The notes beneath the pieces were generated by a model. The model was not told where the DNA came from. It searched no databases and saw only the letters and a list, made by a program, of their open reading frames with translations. From contig NZ_VORY01000025.1 in the NCBI RefSeq assembly GCF_007997295.1, positions 1 through 39,799 on the forward strand: a stretch of DNA of 39,799 nt, written 5' to 3'. Origin of the DNA: Gillisia hiemivivida (lineage in GTDB: Bacteria; Bacteroidota; Bacteroidia; Flavobacteriales; Flavobacteriaceae). The position numbers were made by a program, and so were the translations under genes. Below, piece after piece: positions 1 through 7,710 of the stretch. Every line of letters begins with the position of its first letter. Positions within the stretch are counted from its first letter, which is position 1.

Positions 1-63
1 ATCAAAATGATCCACTAAGAATTGTGGCAATACAAGCTTAATTAAATCTAGGTAGTTATCCAA
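1..63 (-). CDS. Partial N-terminus of a probable ISAon1-type transposase-associated protein
   Basis: An open frame runs off the left edge. From a TTG at 63 it reads LDNYLDLIKLVLPQFLVDHF, and the frame stays open to base 1. This pattern (a hydrophobic LxLPxFLxxHF start) resembles the short N-terminal-region protein encoded in ISAon1-family insertion sequences of Bacteroidetes. That is recognition from memory of the family, not a search. No ATG is visible in frame, so the start is uncertain and the fragment could be a remnant. It lies directly downstream of, and on the same strand as, the seemingly shortened membrane gene at 89-430, which would fit an element inserted into that gene's 3' part. 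Confidence 0.4.
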   Translation of the reverse strand, partial: MDNYLDLIKLVLPQFLVDHFD

Positions 64-88
64 ACCTCTTTTTTTGGCAAATATCGAA

Positions 89-430
89 CTACATTTTCAA
101 TTCACACACAACTTTTGAGATTGATCCCTTACTTTTCCATAGAGTAGCCAACAGCATTTGCCTGAACATATTAACTCTTAATACTTCATATGTTTTCTTT
201 AAGCTTTTAGGATGGTGTATTTGGTAATATGATTTTGGAAGCAGTTTTTGTGTTGGGAAAGCAAAACCGGAAAAAGCAAATATCCCAGTAATAAACAAGT
301 TAATAATCCAAGCGGTAAAAATTATTAATCCCCATGAATTAATCACCAATTTATCAAGGTTACTTAATAGAACAAACGATTGCCAGATCAAAAAGATGGT
401 TGCAATACAAAGCAATATTTTTTTAATCAT
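89..430 (-). CDS. Small two-helix membrane protein, possibly C-terminally truncated
   Basis: This 113-residue protein starts with ATG and has two hydrophobic segments (about residues 3-24 and 32-58). A cytoplasmic-looking tail follows with LPKSYYQIHHPKSLKKTYEV and RVNMFRQMLLATLW. That tail faintly recalls the CrtO-like glycosyl-carotenoid acyltransferase family, where a similar Tyr-Glu/Arg-rich stretch follows the first helices, but those proteins are longer. Here the reading frame ends about 17 residues after LLATLW. The gene may therefore be truncated, perhaps by the insertion-sequence DNA suspected at 1-63. No function can be assigned safely. Confidence 0.5.
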   Translation of the reverse strand: MIKKILLCIATIFLIWQSFVLLSNLDKLVINSWGLIIFTAWIINLFITGIFAFSGFAFPTQKLLPKSYYQIHHPKSLKKTYEVLRVNMFRQMLLATLWKSKGSISKVVCELKM

Positions 431-771
431 TCTTTTAGCTTAATCAGCACTTTTTGAGCAATGTTTTGTAACGATTTTAATTAACTGAAGTATCGAAGAG
501 CAAGAGCAATCACCCGATAGCTAGCTATCGGAATTGTCCCTAATTGGTTGTTACTTGGTCACTAAAATATTACTTTTCAGTGGATTACTCACTTTTTATA
601 GAAAAAATGTTGAAAGCTGGTTTTTCCTCGTTTTCAGATTCAATATGAATGCTAATATGTGAAATGTCAGTTGAAATTAATTTTATCGATGATAAAACAC
701 GCTACCAATAAGACTAATGTAAATTGCTTTGATTGCTGATTTTTCATTTGTTGGTAGCAATAAACACTTTG
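431..771. other. Intergenic stretch with one perfect palindrome
   Basis: No gene is supported here. The only structure I see is a 16-base perfect palindrome, CGATAGCTAGCTATCG, at 515-530, preceded by CCC. Short palindromes built on CCCGATAG...CTATCGG are common in intergenic DNA of this phylum and may be the core of a REP-like element. Confidence 0.4.
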
Positions 772-1278
772 CTATCTAACAAATTCAGAACAATCCTCAG
801 ATGGTTTATAAGTTCCCGCTCCTTGCTGATATACTAAAGAAGCACCTAAATGCCCTGTATAAAGCAAACCAAAAAGAGCTGCAATTAATAAAATAAGGCT
901 AACTATCTTTTTTATCTTAGAAAACTTGAGAACGATGAAGTTGGGTATCACTTTCAGAAAAAACACTACTGAATAAACAATCATAGTAGTATAAGACCAC
1001 CATTGATGCTCTTGCAGAATTTTAGGGTCACAAATTTTTCTTACTTCAATTGAGTAAGCCAAATCCCCTGTATAAATGGCAATCCAACCACTCAGCACTC
1101 CAATAGTCAACATTACAAAAACCATCTGTTTGAGAAAGAGATGATAAATCTTATTATTAACAGCTAAATTTACGATAGCTGCCAAAGAAGATAAAAGCAA
1201 GGTGACTATTGGTAAATGAACAGAAAGTGGATGCCATACTTCTTCTCTCCATAATGAAGGTATTTCTGCAATCATCAA
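772..1278 (-). CDS. DUF2231-family membrane protein
   Basis: This 168-residue inner-membrane protein has four hydrophobic segments (about residues 20-42, 50-70, 95-117 and 124-145). The family hallmarks are an N-terminal HPLSVHLPIV motif and a C-terminal GHLGASLVYQQGAG motif just after the last helix. The conserved His of HPL and GHLG suggest haem or metal binding, but the family function is not established. It starts only 6 bases after the stop of the upstream lipoprotein gene (1285-1605, same strand), so the two form an operon. In other Bacteroidetes, DUF2231 genes often sit near cytochrome or copper genes; the DUF3347 lipoprotein nearby fits that loosely. Confidence 0.8.
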   Translation of the reverse strand: MMIAEIPSLWREEVWHPLSVHLPIVTLLLSSLAAIVNLAVNNKIYHLFLKQMVFVMLTIGVLSGWIAIYTGDLAYSIEVRKICDPKILQEHQWWSYTTMIVYSVVFFLKVIPNFIVLKFSKIKKIVSLILLIAALFGLLYTGHLGASLVYQQGAGTYKPSEDCSEFVR

Positions 1279-1284
1279 TTTGTA

Positions 1285-1605
1285 TTACTCAAGTATTTTT
1301 ACAGAAACAGGTACGTTTTTATTTCCTTTTTTCTCAACTGTTATCTCAACTTTAGTGTTTTCTTTTAGTTCATCAAAAGAGGAAGCTTGTCCGTCACTTG
1401 TCATAACTGTAGTTTCATCTGTGAAATACAATTCAACTAGTTTGTCATCAGACGTTCTAACATAAATTTCTTTTTCGTCTGCTTCAACTTTTTCTGCTAC
1501 GCCTTGGTAGGTTCCAGAGTCTAAAACGTCAGTATTTTTGTTTTCACCACAAGAGGTTAGCAAAAAGGCACATCCTAATACTAATCCTAAAATTAATTTT
1601 TTCAT
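1285..1605 (-). CDS. Small lipoprotein, first gene of an operon with the DUF2231 protein
   Basis: The ATG at 1605 gives 106 residues beginning MKKLILGLVLGCAFLLTSCG, a clear lipoprotein signal with lipobox LTSC. The frame extends to a TTG at 1623, but that would add an extra charged MKKVKK segment before a complete signal peptide, so I chose the ATG. The mature part is acidic and short, with beta-like segments (GTYQGVAEKVEADEKEIYV, then VEITVEKKGNKNVPVSVKIL). It may form a small OB-like or DUF5666-like beta domain, but I do not recognise the family. It should be attached to a membrane facing the periplasm and co-expressed with the downstream DUF2231 gene. Confidence 0.7.
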   Translation of the reverse strand: MKKLILGLVLGCAFLLTSCGENKNTDVLDSGTYQGVAEKVEADEKEIYVRTSDDKLVELYFTDETTVMTSDGQASSFDELKENTKVEITVEKKGNKNVPVSVKILE

Positions 1606-1890
1606 TTTTTTTACTTTTTTCAAATTTACAAATTACATTTTGATTCTACTTATTTTTTTAAACTTGCTGCTAATGGTATTGTTTAATATAATTGGATTAA
1701 ATTTTTAAAGTCAGCGTAATAATTGGGAGAAATTGGATTTTGTGAGTTGAAAATTTAATTCCCAGATGCGTGCATCTTTTTTTTTAGAATTTCGAATTTT
1801 GATTTATTTTTAAGAAATTCTTATACCTCATGCGCTCTGCTAGAACTACTTTATTTTGTAAATTTAATGAAAACGAAAAAAGTATAAAAA

Positions 1891-2571
1891 ATGAAAATCA
1901 CCTATTACGGACAGAACAGTCTGACCCTCGAAATGGGAGGGTCAACTATTATTATAGACCCATTTATCACTGAAAACGAACTTTCAAAGGATAAGATAGA
2001 TATCATGGATCTCAAGGCCGACTATATATTCCTGACCCATGCGCATTTTGACCATGTGCTCGATGCAGAGGCAATCGCAAAAAATACAGGAGCGACCATA
2101 GTGGGTAACTTTGAAATCTATCAGCACTATGTCGAGAAAGATATTGAAGCCATGCCATTGAATCAGGGCGGTACCCGAAGTTTTAATTTTGGAAAGGTGA
2201 AGTGTGTAAGTGCTGTACACACAAGTAGCTTTCCAGACGGGAGTTATGGTGGCAACCCCAGTGGTTTTATCTTTATGGGAAAAGAAAAAAACGTTTACAT
2301 CGCGGGCGACACAGCCCTTACCATGGATATGAAGCTCATTCCAAAATGGGCAAAAATAGACTTGGCGGTATTACCCATCGGCGATGTGGCCACTATGGGT
2401 GCTGAAGATGCGGTCATAGCGAGCGATTTTGTGGAGTGCAACAGGGTGCTCGGCGTTCACTACGACGCGCTGCCCTTTACCAAGATCGACCATGATGTCG
2501 CCAAGCAAACATTTGATAAAGCTGGAAAAGAACTTGTACTTTTGGAAGTAGGTAAATCGATAACCGTATAA
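1891..2571 (+). CDS. UPF0173 family metal-dependent hydrolase (MBL fold)
   Basis: This 226-residue cytoplasmic protein has the metallo-beta-lactamase fold. Evidence is the motif THAHFDH at about residues 49-55 (the HxHxDH zinc site), IIIDPFI near residue 22, a later His in SAVHTSSF, the AGDTAL motif near residue 139, and a final GVHYDALP His. This order matches the UPF0173/YtkL-type hydrolases, whose substrate is not known. Length is typical and no signal peptide is seen. It stands alone, flanked downstream by a REP-like repeat. Its base composition is unlike its neighbours: bases 2401-2460 hold 34 G/C of 60 by hand count, against 19 of 60 at 8041-8100. That suggests recent acquisition from a less AT-rich relative. 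Confidence 0.9.
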   Translation: MKITYYGQNSLTLEMGGSTIIIDPFITENELSKDKIDIMDLKADYIFLTHAHFDHVLDAEAIAKNTGATIVGNFEIYQHYVEKDIEAMPLNQGGTRSFNFGKVKCVSAVHTSSFPDGSYGGNPSGFIFMGKEKNVYIAGDTALTMDMKLIPKWAKIDLAVLPIGDVATMGAEDAVIASDFVECNRVLGVHYDALPFTKIDHDVAKQTFDKAGKELVLLEVGKSITV

Positions 2572-2689
2572 TTCTAAGACAGATTTATGAGTTCTAGTTG
2601 TTGAAATTTTAAATTCCTGATAGGCTTGTACCATGGATTTTTTACAATACTTCTTTTAAAGCGGCAAAATAAAAAGTATAACTTTTACC

Positions 2690-2837
2690 TTTTAATCCCT
2701 CATTGAGGGTTTAATTCCCCGAGGCCTGCCCGAAAAGAATTTCATTCAGGCGGGCTTGCCTCGAACTTTTAAAAGGATTTTCCTCCCGAACCATCGGGAC
2801 ATACCTCATGGGCTTGCCCCGAGGTTCTTGATTTTTC
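2690..2837 (+). repeat. REP-like intergenic repeat, copy 1 (long form)
   Basis: The unit opens with TTTAATCCCTCATTGAGGG and closes with CCCCGAGGTTCTTGATTTTT. It contains several inverted repeats: CCCTCATTGAGGG, CCTGCCCG/CGGGCTTG and CCTCATGGGCTTGCCCCGAGG. Other copies are at 7104-7242, 10503-10583, 36556-36641 and 39631-39675, all in the same orientation. It lies between convergent genes. The design resembles elements mobilised by REP-associated (Y1) transposases of Bacteroidetes. Confidence 0.75.
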
Positions 2838-2936
2838 TTTTCAGAAGTAAGGATGTTTTAATCATTTCCGAGCATTAAATTTATAGCCGAGTGAAACTAA
2901 TTTCAATTTTAGTCAATTAAAAAAATCCTGATCGTT

Positions 2937-3527
2937 TTAGTTGATCACTCGTTGTACTTTTCCGCATGTCAACATGGAGGTTCCGTAATATGGATTGCGC
3001 ACTTCCTCATTCATACTCAACCACGCACTGCCGCCATCGTACATAGGGCAAAATTGCTCGTATAATTTCATGTTAGTTCCTGTAATAGCGACCAAATCAG
3101 TAAGGTCTTTGCTTAACATTTTGAAGTGTTCACGTTGGTGTTTGATGTCGCTTTTGCCTATATGCTCTGCGTGCTCTTTGGCACGAAAGATAATATCCTT
3201 CAATTCTGATTGTTGACTATCAGTATAGCTTGATGCAAAAAATGACCCTAATGATTTTGTCAATGTCATTCCCAAATCTTTGGCTTTTGTATTGTCATCT
3301 GCTACTAAAGCATCCTTGAGATTAAAGTAATCCTTTAGAACTGCTTCAAGATTTGCATTCTGACTGCCGTTCAACGTCAAATCATCGCTATCAGTAATTG
3401 TTTCCTGATGCATTTCATTAACCATAGGCACAGGAGCTTCATTTTTGTCTGCATCTTTGCACGATACGGTCAACATCGTTGCAGTAGCAAGGGCTAGCAT
3501 TCCTAAACCGTTTATCATTGTTTTCAT
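2937..3527 (-). CDS. DUF3347-domain lipoprotein
   Basis: This 196-residue protein has an N-terminal lipoprotein signal (about 23 residues; lipobox-like TVSC) and then an acidic linker. A helical DUF3347 domain follows from about residue 60, starting with LEAVLKDYFNLKDALVADD. The C-terminus carries the signature YEQFCPMY, GSAWLS, RNPYYGTSMLTCG, in which Cys, Met, His and Tyr could bind copper. The same C-terminal motif occurs in or next to heavy-metal efflux proteins of Bacteroidetes, so a periplasmic copper-handling role is a reasonable inference. Upstream on the same strand, 11 bases away, is a broken ORF (3539-3778) that may once have been the first gene of this operon. No efflux pump is present in the window. 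Confidence 0.8.
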   Translation of the reverse strand: MKTMINGLGMLALATATMLTVSCKDADKNEAPVPMVNEMHQETITDSDDLTLNGSQNANLEAVLKDYFNLKDALVADDNTKAKDLGMTLTKSLGSFFASSYTDSQQSELKDIIFRAKEHAEHIGKSDIKHQREHFKMLSKDLTDLVAITGTNMKLYEQFCPMYDGGSAWLSMNEEVRNPYYGTSMLTCGKVQRVIN

Positions 3528-3538
3528 ATTTCTGTTAT

Positions 3539-3778
3539 TTATAGTTTTTGGTTCCGATATAATGCAATTATGCGGTAATCTTTCTTTTTAAGTTCGTTTT
3601 CCTTATCGATGACTTTTTTAATCTGCGCAAAGGTTTCGTTGAAAAATAATTTCTCGTTCTAATTTTTAGCGTTCAAAGATTGTTTTCTTTCTTCATAATC
3701 ATTGGAAAGCTGCAGGCTTTATTTTTCGGATCCATCCCTTAAAATATCAGGTTCGTAATTCTTTGGTGTACTGTCCAT
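3539..3778 (-). pseudogene. Broken small gene with two in-frame stops upstream of the DUF3347 gene
   Basis: From an ATG at 3778 one reading frame gives MDSTPKNYEPDILRDGSEK, then TAA at 3721-3719. The same frame continues for 19 sense codons (SLQLSNDYEERKQSLNAKN) to a TAG. It then continues again through NEKLFFNETFAQIKKVIDKE and on to RIIALYRNQKL and a TAA at 3541-3539. The composition of all three parts is that of a normal charged helical protein. It ends 11 bases before the DUF3347 start. I read it as a gene of about 79 codons killed by two point mutations. I do not recognise the product. Sequencing error is an alternative. Confidence 0.5.
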
Positions 3779-4519
3779 ATATTTAGTTTCTTTCGTTTTA
3801 ATTAGTGCTGTACTGCTGTTATTGTTTTTTTAGATTTTCACGGTGCCTGTATTTTAAGTTGCAGTAGAAATACCATAGCAATAAAGGTGACAAAAATAAT
3901 GATCGATAAAATATTGATTTCTGGAGTAATGGAGGATATGTCTCATCCGTAAAAAATTACAATATAGTTTACCTCACCTTCTAATAACAAATTCCTTTAG
4001 AGCCGATATTTAAATAAATATTACTATTCCTGAGCAACCTTTATTACAATGTAACAATTCAGCATATATCATAAAATGTTCTGAAACCGATTTTTGGTAA
4101 GCGTTCCAATTTTTCAATCCAAATTATTTGGTTACAAATACGTGGTCTAAACCTCATTTTATATTTTTTACTTAACTTTATAGAACTCTCTTCCTCCCTC
4201 GTACATCGTAGAGTATATTTTCTGTTCCAAGCAATTTATCAATATAGTTTAGATTATACCATTTGCATTAAGGATAGTATGTAATATATTGATGTAGTAA
4301 AGAGCAGGAATTTTTTTTTGTAAAAAATGCACTAATTCACTCTTTTGCTAATTGTGGATAGTTTAATTTGGATTATTAACTAAAGAACTTCGGTAAGGGA
4401 AGCTCACAAAAAAGTATTTCAATTTAAAATTAGAATAAAAAAGTTCCCTCTTTCCTAAGCTCTCGAATCAACAGAAAAACTTTGCCGTCATTGGAAACAA
4501 TTCTTAAAAAAAATATCGC
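3779..4519. other. Gene-poor stretch with a possible membrane-segment remnant
   Basis: No intact gene is supported. On the minus strand, between about 3950 and 3850, a short open frame without a start reads SSITPEINILSIIIFVTFIA followed by MVFLLQLKIQAP and a stop. It looks like one transmembrane helix of a lost gene in the same direction as 3539-3778 and 2937-3527. The remainder is AT-rich and shows nothing I can name. Confidence 0.3.
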
Positions 4520-6319
4520 TTGAAAAAAATATCTATAGTCCCAAATTATGAAATGCTTTTATCAATTAAGACAGTTTTAAACGCACTTCTATTTGTTCTT
4601 TTGAGCAATATGGGCGGGATAGGAGTTTACACTTCTCAAGCTCAAGCTCAAGACTCTATCAATTCCAATATTCCATCAAAAGACAGCACAATAGCAAAGT
4701 CTAATTTGAAAACAAAATCAATTCAAGGTTATGCAGAGAATTATTATGTTGTTCATCACAGAAATCAATTCTTTGATCAATCGGAAATGAATGTTAACAG
4801 AGAAACTCCCCAAGCTTCTCTTGAAAATTTTATTTTGAGCGCTAGGAACGGTGATTATCTCAAGGCTTCCTATTCCCTTAATTTAAATTTGATGCCTGAA
4901 AATGTTTCGGAAAGGCAAATAGCGCAATTAGCCCAGAAACTTTATATTATAATTAATAAAAACATCAGTATTGACTGGGATAAATTATCTGAGAGGCCCG
5001 ATGGACAAATAGATGAGATATTTAATAAAAATAAAGCCGCTTCCGGAAAACCAAGAAAGAGCATAGTTTTCGGAAAATTGAATCTCAAGGAAAGAGATGT
5101 AACTTTCAGGCTACAACGGATAAAATACAAAACCGAACCGCCATACTGGGTTATATCTGCTAACACAGTGGAACATATTGATGCTCTTTATGCAGAATAC
5201 GGACCGACTAAAATGGTTCAACTAATACCAGATGACTGGGGTTTGGAGATTGAGTTTTTACAAATACCCCTTTGGAAAATTATTGGATTATTAATTTCTT
5301 TTGTGATAGCCTACGTATTAGGCTGGTTCACAATGTTTATCTTAAAACGAATATTTGGCAACTCAAAGTTGGAGTGGATTTCTTCTTTCTCATTTCGCTT
5401 AGCGCTACCCGCAGCTTTTTTCGTTGGTATGCTTACTCTTTATTTGCTTTTAAACAACTTAGTTGTATTTACCGGGGATTTTGCTAATGGATTTTACACA
5501 ACGCTTTTAATTGCTACAGTAGCTTTTGGTACCTGGTTCGTCATGCGTTTTTTAGACGCCTTTTTTTCTTATATGGCTGAAAATGAAACAGATGATATCT
5601 ATGCTGAAGAAAATATAGAGGCACGTAGAGTCCTTACCCATTTATCGGTAGCTAGAAGGATTGTTACGTTTATAATTTTTTTGATAGGAGCCGGTATCAT
5701 TTTATCTCAATTTGAAGGTTTCGAAAACTTGGGGACATCACTCTTTGCATCTGCAGGAGTGGCCACCATAATTATTGGTATTGGTGCTCAAAGTACTTTG
5801 GGTAATATTATTGCTGGAATTCAAATAGCAATTACTAAACCAGCTCAGATTGGTGATCTGGTATTATTCGATGGCCAATGGGGCCACGTAGAAGACATTG
5901 GGTTTGTTTTTATGATCGTTAAAACTTGGGATGAAAGAAGAATAGTTACACCTCTTAAAACTGTCATTTCAAATTCATTCGAAAATTGGTCAATGCGAGG
6001 TTCAAAGCAAATTCGTTCCATCGATATTTATACCGATTACAGAATTAATATCCAAAAAGTTCGGGAAAAATTTGAAGAACTCCTTAGGGAATCCTCAGAT
6101 TGGGATGAACAAGTTTCACCGTCCGTTCAAGTTGTAGAATCCACTGAAAAAGCTATTAAGATTAGAGCATTGTGCAGTGCTAAAGACCCTTTTTTGGCTT
6201 GGGATTTACAGTGCGAGTTGAGGGAAAAACTTATTCATTATATCTGCGAATTAGAAGCAGGCCTGGGACTATCAAAAACCAGAATTGCTGTAGAGTCTTC
6301 TGACAAAAGTGATAGATGA
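4520..6319 (+). CDS. Large MscS-family mechanosensitive channel with periplasmic N-terminal domain
   Basis: This 599-residue protein has a signal sequence ending near AQAQ at residue 44. A soluble, probably periplasmic helical domain follows (about 91-235; it opens ASLENFILSARNGDY, a pattern seen in extended MscS proteins). Membrane segments lie at about 251-275, 293-312, 325-345 and 378-396. The MscS pore and beta domain follow: SAGVATIIIGIGAQSTLGNI (411-430), then PAQIGDLVLFDGQWGHVEDI and a C-terminal cytoplasmic domain. It should relieve pressure on hypo-osmotic shock. The frame starts at TTG 4520; the first ATG is at 4553 (588 residues) and also leaves a usable signal peptide, so the exact start is open. 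A second, minimal MscS lies at 10720. Confidence 0.88.
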   Translation: MKKISIVPNYEMLLSIKTVLNALLFVLLSNMGGIGVYTSQAQAQDSINSNIPSKDSTIAKSNLKTKSIQGYAENYYVVHHRNQFFDQSEMNVNRETPQASLENFILSARNGDYLKASYSLNLNLMPENVSERQIAQLAQKLYIIINKNISIDWDKLSERPDGQIDEIFNKNKAASGKPRKSIVFGKLNLKERDVTFRLQRIKYKTEPPYWVISANTVEHIDALYAEYGPTKMVQLIPDDWGLEIEFLQIPLWKIIGLLISFVIAYVLGWFTMFILKRIFGNSKLEWISSFSFRLALPAAFFVGMLTLYLLLNNLVVFTGDFANGFYTTLLIATVAFGTWFVMRFLDAFFSYMAENETDDIYAEENIEARRVLTHLSVARRIVTFIIFLIGAGIILSQFEGFENLGTSLFASAGVATIIIGIGAQSTLGNIIAGIQIAITKPAQIGDLVLFDGQWGHVEDIGFVFMIVKTWDERRIVTPLKTVISNSFENWSMRGSKQIRSIDIYTDYRINIQKVREKFEELLRESSDWDEQVSPSVQVVESTEKAIKIRALCSAKDPFLAWDLQCELREKLIHYICELEAGLGLSKTRIAVESSDKSDR

Positions 6320-6366
6320 AATTCCAATTAAACAAAAGGACGATATATATTATTCAAAGCTTTTAT

Positions 6367-6993
6367 TTAGGATTCTGAACTAGATAATTTAAACAAATGA
6401 TAGGATACAACCACTGGCCAAACAACTAATAAAGTACAGACAAGTCGTTCATAAGCACCATCCCATGAATCTGGAATTAAGGGTAATAGTGGAGCAGAAA
6501 TCAACCACAGTGCAGCAATCCAGAGTGAGAATTTTTTCAGAAATGGCGCTAATAACTTTAGATCAGAACTAATTAAGAAATTCAAAATCAGAAACAAGCC
6601 AGCTAATGCATAAACCAGTTTCCGGTGTATATTATGGCCAGGTCTTCCAGCATATTGATTGTGTTCGGCTATAAATACAAGGACTATACTTATCAACACT
6701 AAAATTATTAGGCTAATAAGCCATTTTGCATCTTTACGCTTCCAGGTATAAAGTCCAATGGCGAGCGCAAAATACCCCAATGCCAGTATATCCAGACCCC
6801 AATCCTGTATCCAGCCATACTTTCCTATTGCCAACATGCTAATCGTATCACTTATAGGATCGTGCTTCTCGTGAACCGCTATTCCTATTATATCACTAGC
6901 TATTACTGCGATACAACCAATGATACCAACAACTCCGCAGACTTTATAAATTATAGATTTTTGCAATTTTTTTGATAAATATAATAAAGTCAT
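6367..6993 (-). CDS. DUF998-family membrane protein
   Basis: This 208-residue integral membrane protein has about six hydrophobic segments (near 18-38, 65-82, 92-111, 125-142, 153-172 and 184-202). The family feature is the loop HDPISDTISMLAIG after the first helix, together with HNQYAG and a HNIHRK His pair in a later loop. These match DUF998, whose function is unknown. It is convergent with the MscS gene at 4520-6319 and has no same-strand partner. Confidence 0.75.
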   Translation of the reverse strand: MTLLYLSKKLQKSIIYKVCGVVGIIGCIAVIASDIIGIAVHEKHDPISDTISMLAIGKYGWIQDWGLDILALGYFALAIGLYTWKRKDAKWLISLIILVLISIVLVFIAEHNQYAGRPGHNIHRKLVYALAGLFLILNFLISSDLKLLAPFLKKFSLWIAALWLISAPLLPLIPDSWDGAYERLVCTLLVVWPVVVSYHLFKLSSSES

Positions 6994-7103
6994 TTCAGAA
7001 GTTTTAGTGAAATAATAACTTACTATTAATCCTCTTCAATTTTAGGCCTTATCCCTATCCATTAATTTAATTAGATAAGAGAGAGTTCTATTTGGTTTCT
7101 CCT

Positions 7104-7242
7104 TTTTAATCCCTCATTGAGAGTTTAATTCCCCGAGGCCTGCCTCGAATTTTTAAAATTTTTTTTCTCCCGAACCATCGGGACATACCTTGTGGGCCCG
7201 CCCGTACCGTTCGGGCGGGCTTGCCCCGAGGTTCTTGATTCT
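7104..7242 (+). repeat. REP-like intergenic repeat, copy 2 (long form)
   Basis: Same unit as at 2690-2837. It opens TTTTTAATCCCTCATTGAGA, contains CTCCCGAACCATCGGGACAT and CGGGCGGGCTTGCCCCGAGG, and closes GGTTCTTGATTCTTT. The first hairpin has one mismatch (CCTCATTGAGA). It lies between divergently oriented DUF998 and DUF3891-region genes. Confidence 0.75.
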
Positions 7243-7357
7243 TTCTAAATTTTATCTACGATTCGACATTTAAAAGATTTAAAATTTAATGCGCGAGTGT
7301 TTAAACCAAATCCGGCCATTGGTAGCTTACTGTTTGAATATTTTAAGCGCTACTTGA

Positions 7358-7537
7358 AAGCTATCTAGGCTTTCGTTAAGAAAAGGGATACCCAGACAGG
7401 TAGGAACTACTTATAAACATCCCCACGGAAGAGTTCAGTCGTATGAAATTAATTCAGAACCTTTAATAAAGAGCCTTAATGGTATTGCTCTTATTATGAA
7501 AGGTTTAACTGAAATACACAAAAAGTTATCCCATTGA
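7358..7537 (+). pseudogene. Possible C-terminal gene remnant
   Basis: A 59-codon open frame has no start codon but protein-like content, including GIPRQVGTTYKHPHGRVQSY, EINSEPLIKSL and IMKGLTEIHKKLSH, ending in TGA at 7537. Just upstream in another frame (about 7248-7365) is a second such stretch, VFKPNPAIGSLLFEYFKRYL. Together they look like parts of one or two decayed genes in the gap between the repeat and the DUF3891 operon. The RVQSYEINSEPL pattern recalls the wing and end of some ArsR-type regulators, but this is a weak impression. It could also be chance. Confidence 0.25.
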
Positions 7538-7575
7538 TTTAATAAATTAGTTAATTGTAAATCAATTACTTAATC

Positions 7576-7710
7576 ATGGAAACAATCTCAATTAGTGAAA
7601 TCATTGCTAATGATGCTCTGCCAAGTTTATCAGAAGATTTCAATACAACTTGCAAGGAGCAAAACGGAGAGTGCTTTTTAAAAGTTTCTCCTTCATCGTG
7701 TAAGCTATGA
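7576..7710 (+). CDS. 44-residue small protein translationally coupled to DUF3891
   Basis: The ATG at 7576 opens a 44-codon frame, METISISEIIANDALPSLSE then DFNTTCKEQNGECFLKVSPS and SCKL. It ends in TGA at 7708-7710, sharing the four bases ATGA with the DUF3891 start at 7707. That overlap is the usual sign of translational coupling. The product is acidic at its start and has three cysteines in its last 20 residues, with no signal or membrane segment. I do not recognise it. It may be a leader peptide or a small partner of DUF3891. Confidence 0.5.
   Translation: METISISEIIANDALPSLSEDFNTTCKEQNGECFLKVSPSSCKL

Noticed and set aside
515-530. Operator or recombination site at the CGATAGCTAGCTATCG palindrome
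   Set aside because: A single short copy far from any start codon. The CCCGATAG...CTATCGG form is a common intergenic motif in this phylum.
1280-1465. Plus-strand ORF of 61 codons (Ser-rich)
   Set aside because: It is antisense to the lipoprotein gene and a product of its codon pattern.
1606-1623. TTG start at 1623 for the small lipoprotein
   Set aside because: It adds a second charged start before a complete lipoprotein signal.
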